Shown here piece after piece: positions 1 to 7,833 of a stretch of DNA of 64,000 nucleotides (positions within the stretch are counted from its first letter, which is position 1; each line of letters opens with the position of its first letter). The position numbers and the translations under genes are program-made. This DNA is from Alphaproteobacteria bacterium LSUCC0396. Lineage in GTDB: Bacteria > Pseudomonadota > Alphaproteobacteria > Puniceispirillales > Puniceispirillaceae. The stretch lies in NCBI GenBank assembly GCA_041228345.1, contig CP166131.1, positions 558,001-622,000 of the forward strand, written 5' to 3'. Below the pieces are notes generated by a model. The model did not search any database and was not told the origin of the DNA. It was given only the letters and a program-made list of their open reading frames with translations.

Positions 1-322
1 TTGCCGTATCTGAACCACCCACTGCCAAGTCATTCAAGTCCAAAGGCTGATTGATGCAGAGTTTAATGTCAGCCAAATTGAAAAAAATTAACCGAGAATT
101 AAAATTATTATAAGACGCGCTTCAGCCAATTATGACACGATTCGTGCAACTTTGGAGGGGTTGCTGAATATTTGAGACAAGCCTCACCGTTCTAGTAAAC
201 TTTTAGAATCAGTTGCTTAATGAAGTGGCTCGCTCTTGTAATAAATCTGCAAAGTTCGGTTAATCTACTCCAATGCGCAGAAACCGTTAACAAATAGTTT
301 TGTTACAAAAATGGAGCTGAAG
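1..322. other. A+T-rich stretch without a recognised gene
   Basis: No convincing gene is visible. A short open frame enters from the left edge and closes within about 50 bases, so it may be the end of a gene lying outside the window. The rest is A+T-rich with scattered A runs and would fit an intergenic or promoter region of the element. Confidence 0.4.
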
Positions 323-541
323 ATGAAAAACGCTGTTCCCCTTAACACCATAGCAAGCACATATAACGTGTCCATTCACGAGTTGTTACTTTTGGTTAGC
401 TCGATGAAGTTAGATTTGACTTATGTAGAGGGTATTGCATTTGTAAACGCCAGCGATTTTGAAGTTTTAAACACTGTAGAAGACATTTTCATCTACACGT
501 TCGCTGACAGGCATAACTTATCGTCTAATGCCGAACTTTGA
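323..541 (+). CDS. small hypothetical protein of the element, possible HTH
   Basis: This 72-aa protein is not recognised. The start at 323 is preferred over the in-frame ATG at 311 because a GGAG lies about seven bases before it. Residues 6-28 contain a hydrophobic helix, a turn around Asn-Val-Ser and a second helix, a layout seen in small DNA-binding proteins such as excisionases and in the N-terminal helical domain of IF2. The second half, with an Asn-Ala-Ser-Asp-Phe turn, looks like a small wing or strand region. Its place upstream of a repeat tract and a polymerase-like gene would suit an element regulator or directionality factor. That role is inference only. Confidence 0.45.
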   Translation: MKNAVPLNTIASTYNVSIHELLLLVSSMKLDLTYVEGIAFVNASDFEVLNTVEDIFIYTFADRHNLSSNAEL

Positions 542-840
542 TTTCGTGAGGGTTTGAGACTGCAAAAGTTTGGTTTGTTTGGTGCCTCAGTGACCCTCGG
601 CCGTTGGTGTAGCCATCAAATATTAAGAAGATGTTATGTTAATATTACAATCAAGTGAAGAGTTGCACTGATTTTTTGACCACAGACCACAGCACACCCC
701 CGTACCCTTCGTAATCTCACAACTTCAAAAAAGGGGCTAAAGGCTCTGGTTCTTGTTGTTCTTTTTGTTTCTGAGAAAATAAACACTAAAAGATAAGACA
801 GCAAACAAAGCTATACTTCTCAGCTTCAGTCTGCCTTGGC

Positions 841-1053
841 CTAAGGTTCACTTAGGTTCCAGTGGCCTTTGGTTACTCTGGTCTGGTCTGTTTAATGGTG
901 GTGTAGGAGGTGTAGGGTCAAGACCTTCATTCCAAAGAACCATTGTTCTTTAGAACCTATAGTTCACCCCTACACCCACTACACCTTTTTGTTTGGACTG
1001 GGGAACTAAGGTTACTTTGGGCCAAGGTTACTCTGGCCTATAGAACCTATGAC
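841..1053. repeat. iteron-like direct repeats, GGTTACTYTGG family
   Basis: GGTTACTCTGG occurs at 871-881 and 1026-1036 and GGTTACTTTGG at 1010-1020; the last two are preceded by AA. A diverged form (AGGTTCACTT) lies near 844. TAGAACCTAT is repeated exactly at 951-960 and 1041-1050, 90 bp apart. Short direct repeats before a replication-type gene are typical of plasmid origins and replication initiator sites. I see the repeats directly; origin function is inferred. Confidence 0.5.
900..985. promoter_or_regulatory. nested inverted repeats, possible origin or structured leader
   Basis: The outer arms 900-917 and 968-985 pair at 16 of 18 positions. Inside them are a perfect 7-bp hairpin (AAAGAAC, loop CATT, GTTCTTT at 934-951) and a 4-bp hairpin (GAAC at 953-956 with GTTC at 962-965). 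Together they would fold into a branched cruciform or RNA junction about 180 bp before the polymerase-like gene. No coding frame explains the symmetry. It could be a replication origin, a transfer origin or an RNA leader. Confidence 0.5.
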
Positions 1054-1163
1054 CTTAGTTTCAGTCTTGATTGTTAATAATTAACTACGACACCTTCTAC
1101 CTACTGCCTATAGTCAGGCAGGGGCGGACCGGAGTATACTAGTACGCATAAGGATGTGTACTC

Positions 1164-2501
1164 ATGGAAGATGATTACGAAGACATCAGCAATGCGGCCT
1201 TTATGGCATTTAGCACCAAAGCAACCTCAGACAAGGCCAAGCAGCTTGTTGTTGAGGTGTTGCATCTCCTTCAGCAATCCGAACAGAGAAAACGCAAGCG
1301 TAAGGCAACAGACCAAGCCTCATTTGAACTTGGTGTTGAATTGGTTGTGTCTGACTTGCTCTCCACGTTAGCCAACAAACGTTCATCTTGGGTTTATCGG
1401 TCTATGTTTAGAAACACCTTCTCTGGTGAACCTATCGGAGCAGACACATTCAACAAAATCATAAACCTGATGCAAGACAATGACCTCCTAGAGACACACA
1501 AAGGCGGAAACGTAACAAACCCCTTCTATGACCCAAGCACAAGTTCACCAAAGTATATTCCAGGCAAAGCCAAGAGGTTCAGGCCATCAGAAGCATTGCT
1601 GTCTCTAGCTGCTTCCTATGAAATTAACGGTGATAACTTCTACGACCACTTCACAGTCTCTCTCCCTAAGAAGCCTATCAGGCTCAGAGCCGCTAAAGGC
1701 AGCTTTAAGTCACGCATGGACCGAGGGCCAGCTATGCGGTTCGAAGAGACAGAGCAAACAAAAGCCTTAACCGGGCAAGTACACAGCCTGAATGAATATT
1801 TGATAGACCACAGTCTCGAAGGTGGAAACTTTAATGGCTACATCAGAGGCTTTAATGAAGGTAATCACCCTGCCTTCAATTGGGATAGAGGTGGACGTCT
1901 ATACGCTGTTGGCGCAGACAGCTACCAGCTGCTAAAGAAAGCCGAAAGGCTAAAGATGAAGATTGATGGCAAGCCAGTAGCAGAAATCGACATCAACGCT
2001 TCATTCTTGAGAATATTCCATAGCCTTATAAACCAGCCCCTGCCAGACCGAGATGACCCCTACACAGTTGATGGCCTTCCAAGGGATGTCGTTAAGGCTT
2101 GGGTCACCGCTACCTTTGGGCACGATAAGTTTCATCAGTCTTGGCCACCTAACTTGAACAAGCGTCTGAGGGACGATGGGATTGACACATCAAAGGGTAT
2201 GTCGATGACCAAAGTCCAAGAAAAGGTGGTTGAAGCCATTCCATCCTTCAAACTCTGGAATCCACAGGAACATGGGTGGCCAAGCCTAATGTTTCTTGAG
2301 AGCGAGCAGATGATTACTTCAATGGGGCAGCTGCGAGACAACCACGATGTGCCAGCGTTTAGCATCCACGACAGCGTTGTTGTTCCAAAGGAAAGCGTTG
2401 AAATTGCTACAGCCGTTTTACGCGAAAGGTTCGAAGGCCGCTTTGGACTAGAGTATCGTTTTACAGCGCATTTTTCCAACAATCAGAGTGTCGCGATTTA
2501 A
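1164..2501 (+). CDS. putative compact single-subunit polymerase of an integrated element
   Basis: The 445-aa protein has, in the right order, the motifs of the T7 RNA polymerase / DNA polymerase A palm and fingers. A DxxGR-type motif (D241-R-G-G-R245, followed by Leu-Tyr-Ala-Val) resembles the one in T7 RNA polymerase. A motif A-like Glu-Ile-Asp-Ile-Asn-Ala-Ser follows, with catalytic-type D276 and R283. A motif B-like helix has R307 and K311 and ends Thr-Phe-Gly (317-319). Motif C is His-Asp-Ser (402-404) within a hydrophobic strand. Residues 60-110 could be a winged helix. There is no room for an exonuclease domain, and the length is about half that of T7 RNA polymerase. The start has AAGGATG nine bases upstream. 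It may be the element's replicase, a primer-making polymerase or a dedicated RNA polymerase; the sequence does not decide. The motif reading is by eye. Confidence 0.6.
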   Translation: MEDDYEDISNAAFMAFSTKATSDKAKQLVVEVLHLLQQSEQRKRKRKATDQASFELGVELVVSDLLSTLANKRSSWVYRSMFRNTFSGEPIGADTFNKIINLMQDNDLLETHKGGNVTNPFYDPSTSSPKYIPGKAKRFRPSEALLSLAASYEINGDNFYDHFTVSLPKKPIRLRAAKGSFKSRMDRGPAMRFEETEQTKALTGQVHSLNEYLIDHSLEGGNFNGYIRGFNEGNHPAFNWDRGGRLYAVGADSYQLLKKAERLKMKIDGKPVAEIDINASFLRIFHSLINQPLPDRDDPYTVDGLPRDVVKAWVTATFGHDKFHQSWPPNLNKRLRDDGIDTSKGMSMTKVQEKVVEAIPSFKLWNPQEHGWPSLMFLESEQMITSMGQLRDNHDVPAFSIHDSVVVPKESVEIATAVLRERFEGRFGLEYRFTAHFSNNQSVAI

Positions 2502-2720
2502 GACTCACTGAAGCCTCTTTATTGGGTGTTTGCTAGCAGAGTATGTCGCAGCCTGTAACACCGCTCAGTGACTCTCAAATCGCCGTTAAATGGCACCCCA
2601 AGTGTTGTGGTTTGGTTGCTTTGTTGGTGACGTCTAATCATTCAGGCTGACAAGGTGCTTGAAACCGCATTTCTTCGTCAAAGACCAACCCCCATCCAAA
2701 TAATTTTCTCAAAAATACAG

Positions 2721-4088
2721 CTAGATAACGACCTGTTCCATGTACCTATGAAGCCTCTCCAGAGACGACCCTTGGCCATAGGTTTGACCAACGCTGGATT
2801 TAGACCATCCACCTATCTCATCCATTACATCTTGAGGACAATCGACCTCTCGCAGCCTATCCCTCATAGCGTGTCTAAAACCATGAAGAACATACTGAGG
2901 CGGAATATGCTCCTTCATCCATTTGTTAAGACCATTGCTAGCAGAGTTACTGTTGGTGCTGGCTTGCTTGTTGTACCTTGGGAAGAGGAACGGCGTATTG
3001 TTTCCAAGAGAGGCTTCTAAAGCCTTCCTAGCGGCCCATAGAGCCACGCCAACAAGAGGGACGCGTCTCTTGCTTGTCTTTGTCTTAAGACGCCTGTTGT
3101 CAGTCTCCTCAACGATAACGTGAGGAACTTCAGCGCCAAGATCAACGTGGCTTCGCTCTAATCCAGCAGCCTCTCCAAGTCTGAGGCCAGTGTCGCTGAT
3201 TAAGGCTATCAACCAACGCATATCATCGTCTATTTCACGACAAAGCCCTTGAATATGAGCAATATGTTCGACTGGTATCGCTGGTCTCTCTTGCGGCTCT
3301 TGTTTCCTATATCGAAGACCAGCAAAGGGGTTATCCAGCTTTAGTGAATGCTCCTGATTCGCTAGATTAAAGACCGAATTAACAGAATCCATGGAGCGTT
3401 TGACGCTGGAAGTAGACAAAGGCGACTTGTTCAGTGCTTGGTCTGTTTCATCGTAAAGCCAGTCTTTGAATTTGTTTGCATCTGTTCTGGTGTACTCAGA
3501 CAAAGGCTTGTCACCTAATACCGACAACAATCGTCTAATCGGTCGCTCTATATGGTTAAGGTCATTCTTGGATTTACCACTACCATTCATCTGATGATGA
3601 AGAGAAAGAGCATCTTCCCAATGCCAAGCCTTTCCATAGTTCAACTGGGTTGCGGCCTCTCTGATGATAGCAGTCTCTTCAGTCTCTTCTCTAGAGCCAT
3701 AGCGAACTTCATCTAGCTTATCCTCGTACAACTCAAGCATAAGTTCGATGGCTGTAAAAGATGTCTCACGGTCAATCTTGCCAAGAGACTTCTTTGCTTG
3801 CCCTGGCTCGAATCCATGGCTCTCAAGGAAGGCTGTTGCCCTTTGACGCAAGGTTAATGGAATAGAACGGTCATCAGGATTACGGAAATAAGCCCACAGC
3901 GTGTCCAACTGCTGAGTAATACGAATTGCCGCAGCTTCTGCTTTAGCAGCCTCATGTGTCTTTAGTGATTGAACAAAGAACGACAGTCCATCATGGTGAC
4001 CCTTGAGGTCATCAGGGATGCGTCTTCTGTAATAATACCGACCAGACGGTTTTCGCAGAACATACTTCAAATCGAGCCAAACTCGCAT
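2721..4088 (-). CDS. tyrosine recombinase / phage-type integrase
   Basis: This 455-aa site-specific recombinase would cut and rejoin DNA at the attachment site in the tRNA-Leu gene. The N-terminal part (1-30) has the basic Tyr-Tyr-Arg-Arg-Arg-Ile-Pro stretch of integrases with an arm-type binding domain. Residues 170-260 form the core-binding domain and 270-445 the catalytic domain. The visible catalytic set is R303 (Thr-Gly-Leu-Arg-Leu-Gly-Glu), K337, H402 and R405 (His-Gly-Phe-Arg-His), W428 in the usual His/Trp position and the nucleophile Y437. All are intact, so it should be active. The start lies 79 bp from the tRNA end. The gene is convergent with the polymerase-like gene, with 219 bp between them. 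Confidence 0.93.
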   Translation of the reverse strand: MRVWLDLKYVLRKPSGRYYYRRRIPDDLKGHHDGLSFFVQSLKTHEAAKAEAAAIRITQQLDTLWAYFRNPDDRSIPLTLRQRATAFLESHGFEPGQAKKSLGKIDRETSFTAIELMLELYEDKLDEVRYGSREETEETAIIREAATQLNYGKAWHWEDALSLHHQMNGSGKSKNDLNHIERPIRRLLSVLGDKPLSEYTRTDANKFKDWLYDETDQALNKSPLSTSSVKRSMDSVNSVFNLANQEHSLKLDNPFAGLRYRKQEPQERPAIPVEHIAHIQGLCREIDDDMRWLIALISDTGLRLGEAAGLERSHVDLGAEVPHVIVEETDNRRLKTKTSKRRVPLVGVALWAARKALEASLGNNTPFLFPRYNKQASTNSNSASNGLNKWMKEHIPPQYVLHGFRHAMRDRLREVDCPQDVMDEIGGWSKSSVGQTYGQGSSLERLHRYMEQVVI

Positions 4089-4166
4089 TTGTGATACCTT
4101 TGTGACACCTGTTATAACAACATAACTGGCTAAACACTAGGGTTTCCGGCACTTTTTGAAGAGAAA

Positions 4167-4253
4167 TGGTGCGGCCGAGAAGACTCGAACTTCCACGGGG
4201 GTTAGCCCACAGCGACCTCAACGCTGCGCGTCTACCAATTCCGCCACGGCCGC
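4167..4253 (-). tRNA. tRNA-Leu (GAG anticodon)
   Basis: The minus strand folds into a class II tRNA. A 7-bp acceptor stem pairs GCGGCCG with CGGCCGC. The anticodon stem-loop CAGCG-TTGAGGT-CGCTG gives anticodon GAG. A long variable arm follows, with a T-loop TTCGAGT, discriminator A and an encoded CCA (4167-4169). The integrase gene begins just beyond its 3' end, so this is the likely integration target. Confidence 0.97.
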
Positions 4254-4438
4254 ACGTTTGAAGCACACCCTATATGTCACCTTCATGCTGAATTATCAAG
4301 CCTGTTTCGCCGGCAATCGGTAAAAAGAAAATCGCGGGGCTTTGCAGCATTCTGCCCAATCCCCAGAGGGATAGCCAGCCGCCCAAAGGCAGGCTATGCT
4401 GTCGTCATCGCCGTTGACGGCTTTTTTGAACCGGATCA

Positions 4439-5125
4439 ATGCCCATGCCGCCCCCAAATCTGCCGCCCCAAAACCTGCCGACCTTATGGCAAAATTACCC
4501 AGATTTACAGCCCTATGCCCCGCTGGTGGCCGCAATGCAGGCGCACGCCGCCGCCATTCGCCATGATGGTGCCAGCGAGGCGATATGGCTGCTTGAGCAT
4601 GAGCCGGTTTATACTGGCGGCACCTCGGCCAAGCCGCATGATCTATTAAACCCGGGCGACGTTCCGGTAATCGAGGTTGGGCGCGGCGGGCAATGGACAT
4701 GGCACGGCCCCGGCCAACGGGTGGCCTATGTCATGCTGGATCTAACCCGCCGCGGTCAGGATGTTCGTGCGCTGGTCCATGCGCTGGAGGGCTGGATTAT
4801 TGCCAGCCTTGCCGCCTTTGACGTTGCCGGTCAGCGGCGCGATGGCCTGCCCGGTATCTGGGTGAAAAGCGGCACAAGTGCCAGCGGCCTTGACAAGATT
4901 GCCGCGATTGGTATTCGCATCAGCCGCTGGGTGAGCTGGCACGGCATCTCGATTAATCTTGACCCCGATCTTGCCGCCTTTGACGCGATTGTGCCCTGCG
5001 GCGTCAGCGATGGCGGGGTGACCTCGTTTGCCCGACTTGGCATCAGCGCCACTATGGATGAGCTTGACGCCGTTCTAAAAGCGCAATTTGACAGGTTTTT
5101 CCCAACCCCTGCTGCCGGATCCTAG
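4439..5125 (+). CDS. lipB: lipoyl(octanoyl) transferase
   Basis: LipB moves octanoyl groups from acyl carrier protein to lipoyl domains of 2-oxoacid dehydrogenases and the glycine cleavage system, for LipA to convert to lipoyl. The 228-aa protein has the family signature Arg-Gly-Gly-Gln-x-Thr-x-His-Gly-Pro-Gly-Gln (82-93). The catalytic lysine is K153, within Lys-Ile-Ala-Ala-Ile-Gly, and the catalytic cysteine is C187 in Pro-Cys-Gly-Val. The N-terminus is Pro-rich, and a second ATG lies two codons in. It is divergent from tRNA-Leu and convergent with the minus-strand operon that ends at 5177. Confidence 0.95.
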   Translation: MPMPPPNLPPQNLPTLWQNYPDLQPYAPLVAAMQAHAAAIRHDGASEAIWLLEHEPVYTGGTSAKPHDLLNPGDVPVIEVGRGGQWTWHGPGQRVAYVMLDLTRRGQDVRALVHALEGWIIASLAAFDVAGQRRDGLPGIWVKSGTSASGLDKIAAIGIRISRWVSWHGISINLDPDLAAFDAIVPCGVSDGGVTSFARLGISATMDELDAVLKAQFDRFFPTPAAGS

Positions 5126-5176
5126 CATCAAGATCAACGGTTTCAGCGATCGGGGAAATTAGGGCAACCAGGACAA

Positions 5177-5581
5177 TCAGGGCAAATCTTGCAGGAAATC
5201 CAACAGCGCAGTCACCGCCCGTTCCGCATCAGCCGTCAGCCAGCGCCCCGCATCGGCCTCGCCCATCAAGCCATCGCTTGGTGCTTCGTGATGCAACAAC
5301 AGATTGCGCCGCCCCCGCAACCAGCCAAGATTGGCCGTGCTGCCGGCATAGGCAAAGGCCGCCCCGTCCAGATACCCCGCCGGACCTGCCTGTTCATGCT
5401 GCACAACATCAATGATCGTGGCGGCAAGAATAATGCTGCTTGCCGGTAATCCACTGGCCGCGCTGGCGATCAGTTCGCCGTACAGCAGGCGCGCATGCGG
5501 GCCTAAATCGCCTGTATCAAAACCCGACAGACGGTGCATTAAAGACGCGCTAAGCGCCATCGTGGCCGCGCCGCGCTTCAT
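5177..5581 (-). CDS. small alpha-helical hypothetical protein with HEPN-like RNxxxH motif
   Basis: This 134-aa protein is not confidently recognised. It is probably mostly helical and ends with an Asp-Ala-Glu-Arg-Ala-Val amphipathic helix. The conspicuous motif is Arg-Gly-Arg-Arg-Asn-Leu-Leu-Leu-His-His-Glu (89-99). R92-N93-x3-H97 matches the Rx4-6H pattern of HEPN domains, but short matches like this also occur by chance. The start overlaps the stop of the ATP12 gene by four bases (ATGA), so it is translationally coupled as the last gene of the operon. That points to a conserved housekeeping role rather than a free-standing toxin. Function unknown. Confidence 0.7.
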   Translation of the reverse strand: MKRGAATMALSASLMHRLSGFDTGDLGPHARLLYGELIASAASGLPASSIILAATIIDVVQHEQAGPAGYLDGAAFAYAGSTANLGWLRGRRNLLLHHEAPSDGLMGEADAGRWLTADAERAVTALLDFLQDLP

Positions 5582-6312
5582 GCGCCCGTACCGCCCACAT
5601 CCGGCGGCGTCAGCAAGCCGAGAAACCGCGCGGCATCAGCCAGTTCAGCCTGCAAAAACCGGTGCCGGTCAGCCGCCTCGAAATCGGTTCCCCATTTTTC
5701 GTTCTGCCAAAGCTCGTCAAGAAAGGCCAGCTCGAACATCTGCACAGGGTCAATCACACCCTCGACAAATCCCAGCCCCAGCACCAGCGATCCTGAAAGG
5801 CTGGTCGCACGGTGTAATATGCCAAGGCGCCAATCGTCAAAAACCGCGATTAGCGGCGGGAATTTCACCGCATCGGCCTGTGTAACCGGCATAATGCCGT
5901 TCACGGTTTCAAGATGAATAGCCCGTTCATCGCCAAGCCGGTCTAGCCAAGGCTGCCACTGGCGATGCTGCCGGCTGGCAAGGTCATCCTGATCATCACG
6001 GTAACATAAAAGGTCGTTCGCACCATAGGCGGCAAGCTCGGTAATAATCGCCTCGCGCTGCGGCGTTACGCGGTCAAGCACAGTGACGGCAAGGCTAAAT
6101 AGCGGCATGGTCGACGGCTCAATATCATCACCCTGCCCGCGCCATTCATCGGCGATGGCGCCGGCCAGTGGCAGGGTTGGCACCAGCAAAAGACTGCCCG
6201 CGGGTGAGCGCAGATCTCGCCCATCAAGCTGTACCGATATTCCATAAGCCGATTTTGTGTCACCCGCATCCCCTATCGTGACGTCTTTATAAAACCGCTT
6301 TTTCGCACTCAT
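5578..6312 (-). CDS. ATP12 family chaperone for F1-ATPase assembly
   Basis: The 244-aa protein matches the ATP12 family, which helps fold or assemble the F1 alpha subunit in mitochondria and alphaproteobacteria. Visible marks are the N-terminal Lys-Arg-Phe-Tyr-Lys, Val-Gln-Leu-Asp-Gly-Arg near residue 30, Asp-Glu-Trp-Arg-Gly-Gln near 55, a Pro-Ser-Thr-Met-Pro-Leu segment with Leu-Ala after it, and the Gly-Ala-Asn-Asp-Leu-Leu-Cys-Tyr-Arg motif near 95. It follows rluC after 112 bp and overlaps the next gene. The family's restriction to Alphaproteobacteria and mitochondria supports the taxonomic call. Confidence 0.9.
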   Translation of the reverse strand: MSAKKRFYKDVTIGDAGDTKSAYGISVQLDGRDLRSPAGSLLLVPTLPLAGAIADEWRGQGDDIEPSTMPLFSLAVTVLDRVTPQREAIITELAAYGANDLLCYRDDQDDLASRQHRQWQPWLDRLGDERAIHLETVNGIMPVTQADAVKFPPLIAVFDDWRLGILHRATSLSGSLVLGLGFVEGVIDPVQMFELAFLDELWQNEKWGTDFEAADRHRFLQAELADAARFLGLLTPPDVGGTGA

Positions 6313-6424
6313 GATATTTAACTTTCTTCAAAACATTCTTTGCCAGACGTCGCTATCCGATGTTCCGCCCCCATTATCGGCAGCACAGAAACCGGCGTAA
6401 GCCGCAACGGCCACCGCGCCCTAT

Positions 6425-7438
6425 TTAATAATCCTGAAACCGCCACCCGGGCACCGGCAGTTCCATGCCCAGATCATCAAGACTGGCTTTTAGATGCGGG
6501 CTAGGCGGCGCGGTGATAACCTTGCCATCGGTTAATTTCAGCTGCCACGCATGGAGATGAAGGCGGCGCGCAATCAGCCCGCCCGGATGCGCATCATCAC
6601 CGGCATATTTGCCATCACCGCAAATCGGGTTACCAAGATGCGCCATATGAACCCGCAATTGATGCGTCCGTCCGGTCAGCGGTCGCAGCGCCATCAGCGC
6701 CATTTTCCGGCCAGCATGATCCAGCCGCCGATAGAGTGTTTGCGCGCTTTGCCCATCATCATGGACTTGCATTTTCTCGCCAGCCTTCCCGCCAAGTTTC
6801 AAAATTGGCGCCCGGATACTGCCAGTTTCAGGCGGCAGGCCGATCACCAGCGCCAGATAGGTTTTCTCGAGCCGGTGCTTTTGAAATGCCTCGGTAAGGC
6901 TGCGCGCAGCCTCGATTGTTTTCGCCAATAGCAAAACCCCGCTTGTATCCTTGTCAATCCGGTGAACCAGCCGCAACCGGCTGCTTGCATCATCACTCAT
7001 CGCGCGCAACATACCGTCAACATGATGATGCGTTCCGGTACCACCCTGCACCGCCAAACCGCTTGGCTTATTCAACGCCAACCAGCCCTTGCCTTCAGCC
7101 AAAAACATATCGTCAAATTGCTGGCGCAGCGAACTGCTGGCAACAATGCGCGGCGCCACAGGCGTGGCGGCGGCAGGCACTGCCGCGGCGATATTCGCTG
7201 GCAATCTTATCATCTGGCCTGCGGCAATCCTCGTTGCCGCCTTGGCCTTTACCCCATCCAGCCGGATCAAACCGTTGCGTAACATCCGCTCGATCTGCCC
7301 CTGACCCAAACCGGCAAAAAGACGCCGCAAAAACCGGTCTAGTCGGGTGCCATCCTCATTTTCTGGTACAGCTTCAAACCGCCATTGCTTATCGGCTTGC
7401 TTCTGAGGCTTTTCTTGTGCTGCGATATCTTTGCTCAT
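6425..7438 (-). CDS. RluC/RluD-type 23S rRNA pseudouridine synthase
   Basis: The protein converts uridine to pseudouridine in RNA, most likely 23S rRNA. An S4 RNA-binding domain lies at about residues 33-80 (Arg-Leu-Asp-Arg-Phe-Leu). The catalytic domain has His-Arg-Ile-Asp-Lys-Asp-Thr-Ser-Gly, with the catalytic Asp at about 162, and later the Gly-Arg-Thr-His-Gln-Leu-Arg motif. I chose the ATG at 7438 because it makes a 4-bp ATGA overlap with the fluC stop; an ATG two codons upstream is also possible. RluC is more likely than RluD given the S4 domain and neighbours, but the site modified cannot be read from the sequence. Confidence 0.9.
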   Translation of the reverse strand: MSKDIAAQEKPQKQADKQWRFEAVPENEDGTRLDRFLRRLFAGLGQGQIERMLRNGLIRLDGVKAKAATRIAAGQMIRLPANIAAAVPAAATPVAPRIVASSSLRQQFDDMFLAEGKGWLALNKPSGLAVQGGTGTHHHVDGMLRAMSDDASSRLRLVHRIDKDTSGVLLLAKTIEAARSLTEAFQKHRLEKTYLALVIGLPPETGSIRAPILKLGGKAGEKMQVHDDGQSAQTLYRRLDHAGRKMALMALRPLTGRTHQLRVHMAHLGNPICGDGKYAGDDAHPGGLIARRLHLHAWQLKLTDGKVITAPPSPHLKASLDDLGMELPVPGWRFQDY

Positions 7439-7833
7439 TGCCATATCCCGCTATGCTTGACCGCCCAAAACGCCGCGCCAAACGCCAAGAGTGATAGAAT
7501 AACCGAGGCCATCACATAGGCTCCCGCCATCAGGGCCCCCTGTTTCTGCCATAGAGTGCCAGCATCAAGCGCAAAGCTGGAAAAAGTGGTTAGCGCCCCA
7601 AGCAACCCAACCGCGAAAAAACCGCGCCACGTTTCGGGCAATACCATGCCAGCCGCAATCAAACCGGCAAGCCCGCCCATCATTGCCGATCCAGCGATAT
7701 TCACCAGTAAGGTTGCCAATGGGCCAGCCATGCCAAAAATGCCCGCACCAACCACAAGGCTGGTCGTATAGCGCAATACCGCGCCAATCGCCCCGCCCGT
7801 CGCAACCGCAGCAATCATCATAGCATTCGCCAT
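7435..7833 (-). CDS. fluC: FluC/CrcB fluoride channel
   Basis: This 132-aa inner-membrane protein has four hydrophobic segments. The family marks are Gly-Gly-Ala-Ile-Gly-Ala-Val-Leu-Arg-Tyr near 13-22, the conserved Asn in helix 2 (Val-Asn-Ile-Ala-Gly-Ser), and the pore motif Leu-Leu-Gly-Ala-Leu-Thr-Thr-Phe-Ser-Ser-Phe near 77-87. FluC dimers let fluoride leave the cytoplasm. The ATG directly follows the rarA stop, and the end overlaps rluC. A single complete copy is consistent with a homodimer. I saw no fluoride riboswitch, which is expected inside an operon. Confidence 0.93.
   Translation of the reverse strand: MANAMMIAAVATGGAIGAVLRYTTSLVVGAGIFGMAGPLATLLVNIAGSAMMGGLAGLIAAGMVLPETWRGFFAVGLLGALTTFSSFALDAGTLWQKQGALMAGAYVMASVILSLLAFGAAFWAVKHSGIWQ

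Larger units (their letters stand above)
1..4170. mobile_element. tRNA-Leu-associated integrated element, right part (left end outside window)
   Basis: A segment with lower G+C than the genes after 4254 carries an orphan ORF, a repeat-rich tract, a polymerase-like gene and a tyrosine integrase, none of which belong to the housekeeping clusters to the right. The integrase start codon is 79 bp from the 3' end of tRNA-Leu(GAG), the usual layout for integration into a tRNA 3' end. I found no second copy of the tRNA 3' end in 1-4166, so the other attachment site is probably to the left of the window. The right boundary at the tRNA end is inferred from the layout, not from a visible repeat pair. 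Confidence 0.7.

Noticed and set aside
1156-1371. 71-aa frame overlapping the start of the polymerase-like gene
   Set aside because: It shares no family features and lies inside the longer frame, which has ordered polymerase motifs and a better ribosome binding site.
1-4166. Second copy of the tRNA-Leu 3' end as left attachment site
   Set aside because: No stretch resembling the last 20 or so bases of the tRNA was found in this part; the left end must be outside the window.
4296-4700. 134-aa minus-strand frame over the start of lipB
   Set aside because: It is antisense to lipB, rich in Pro, Arg and Ala as expected of a shadow frame, and matches no family.
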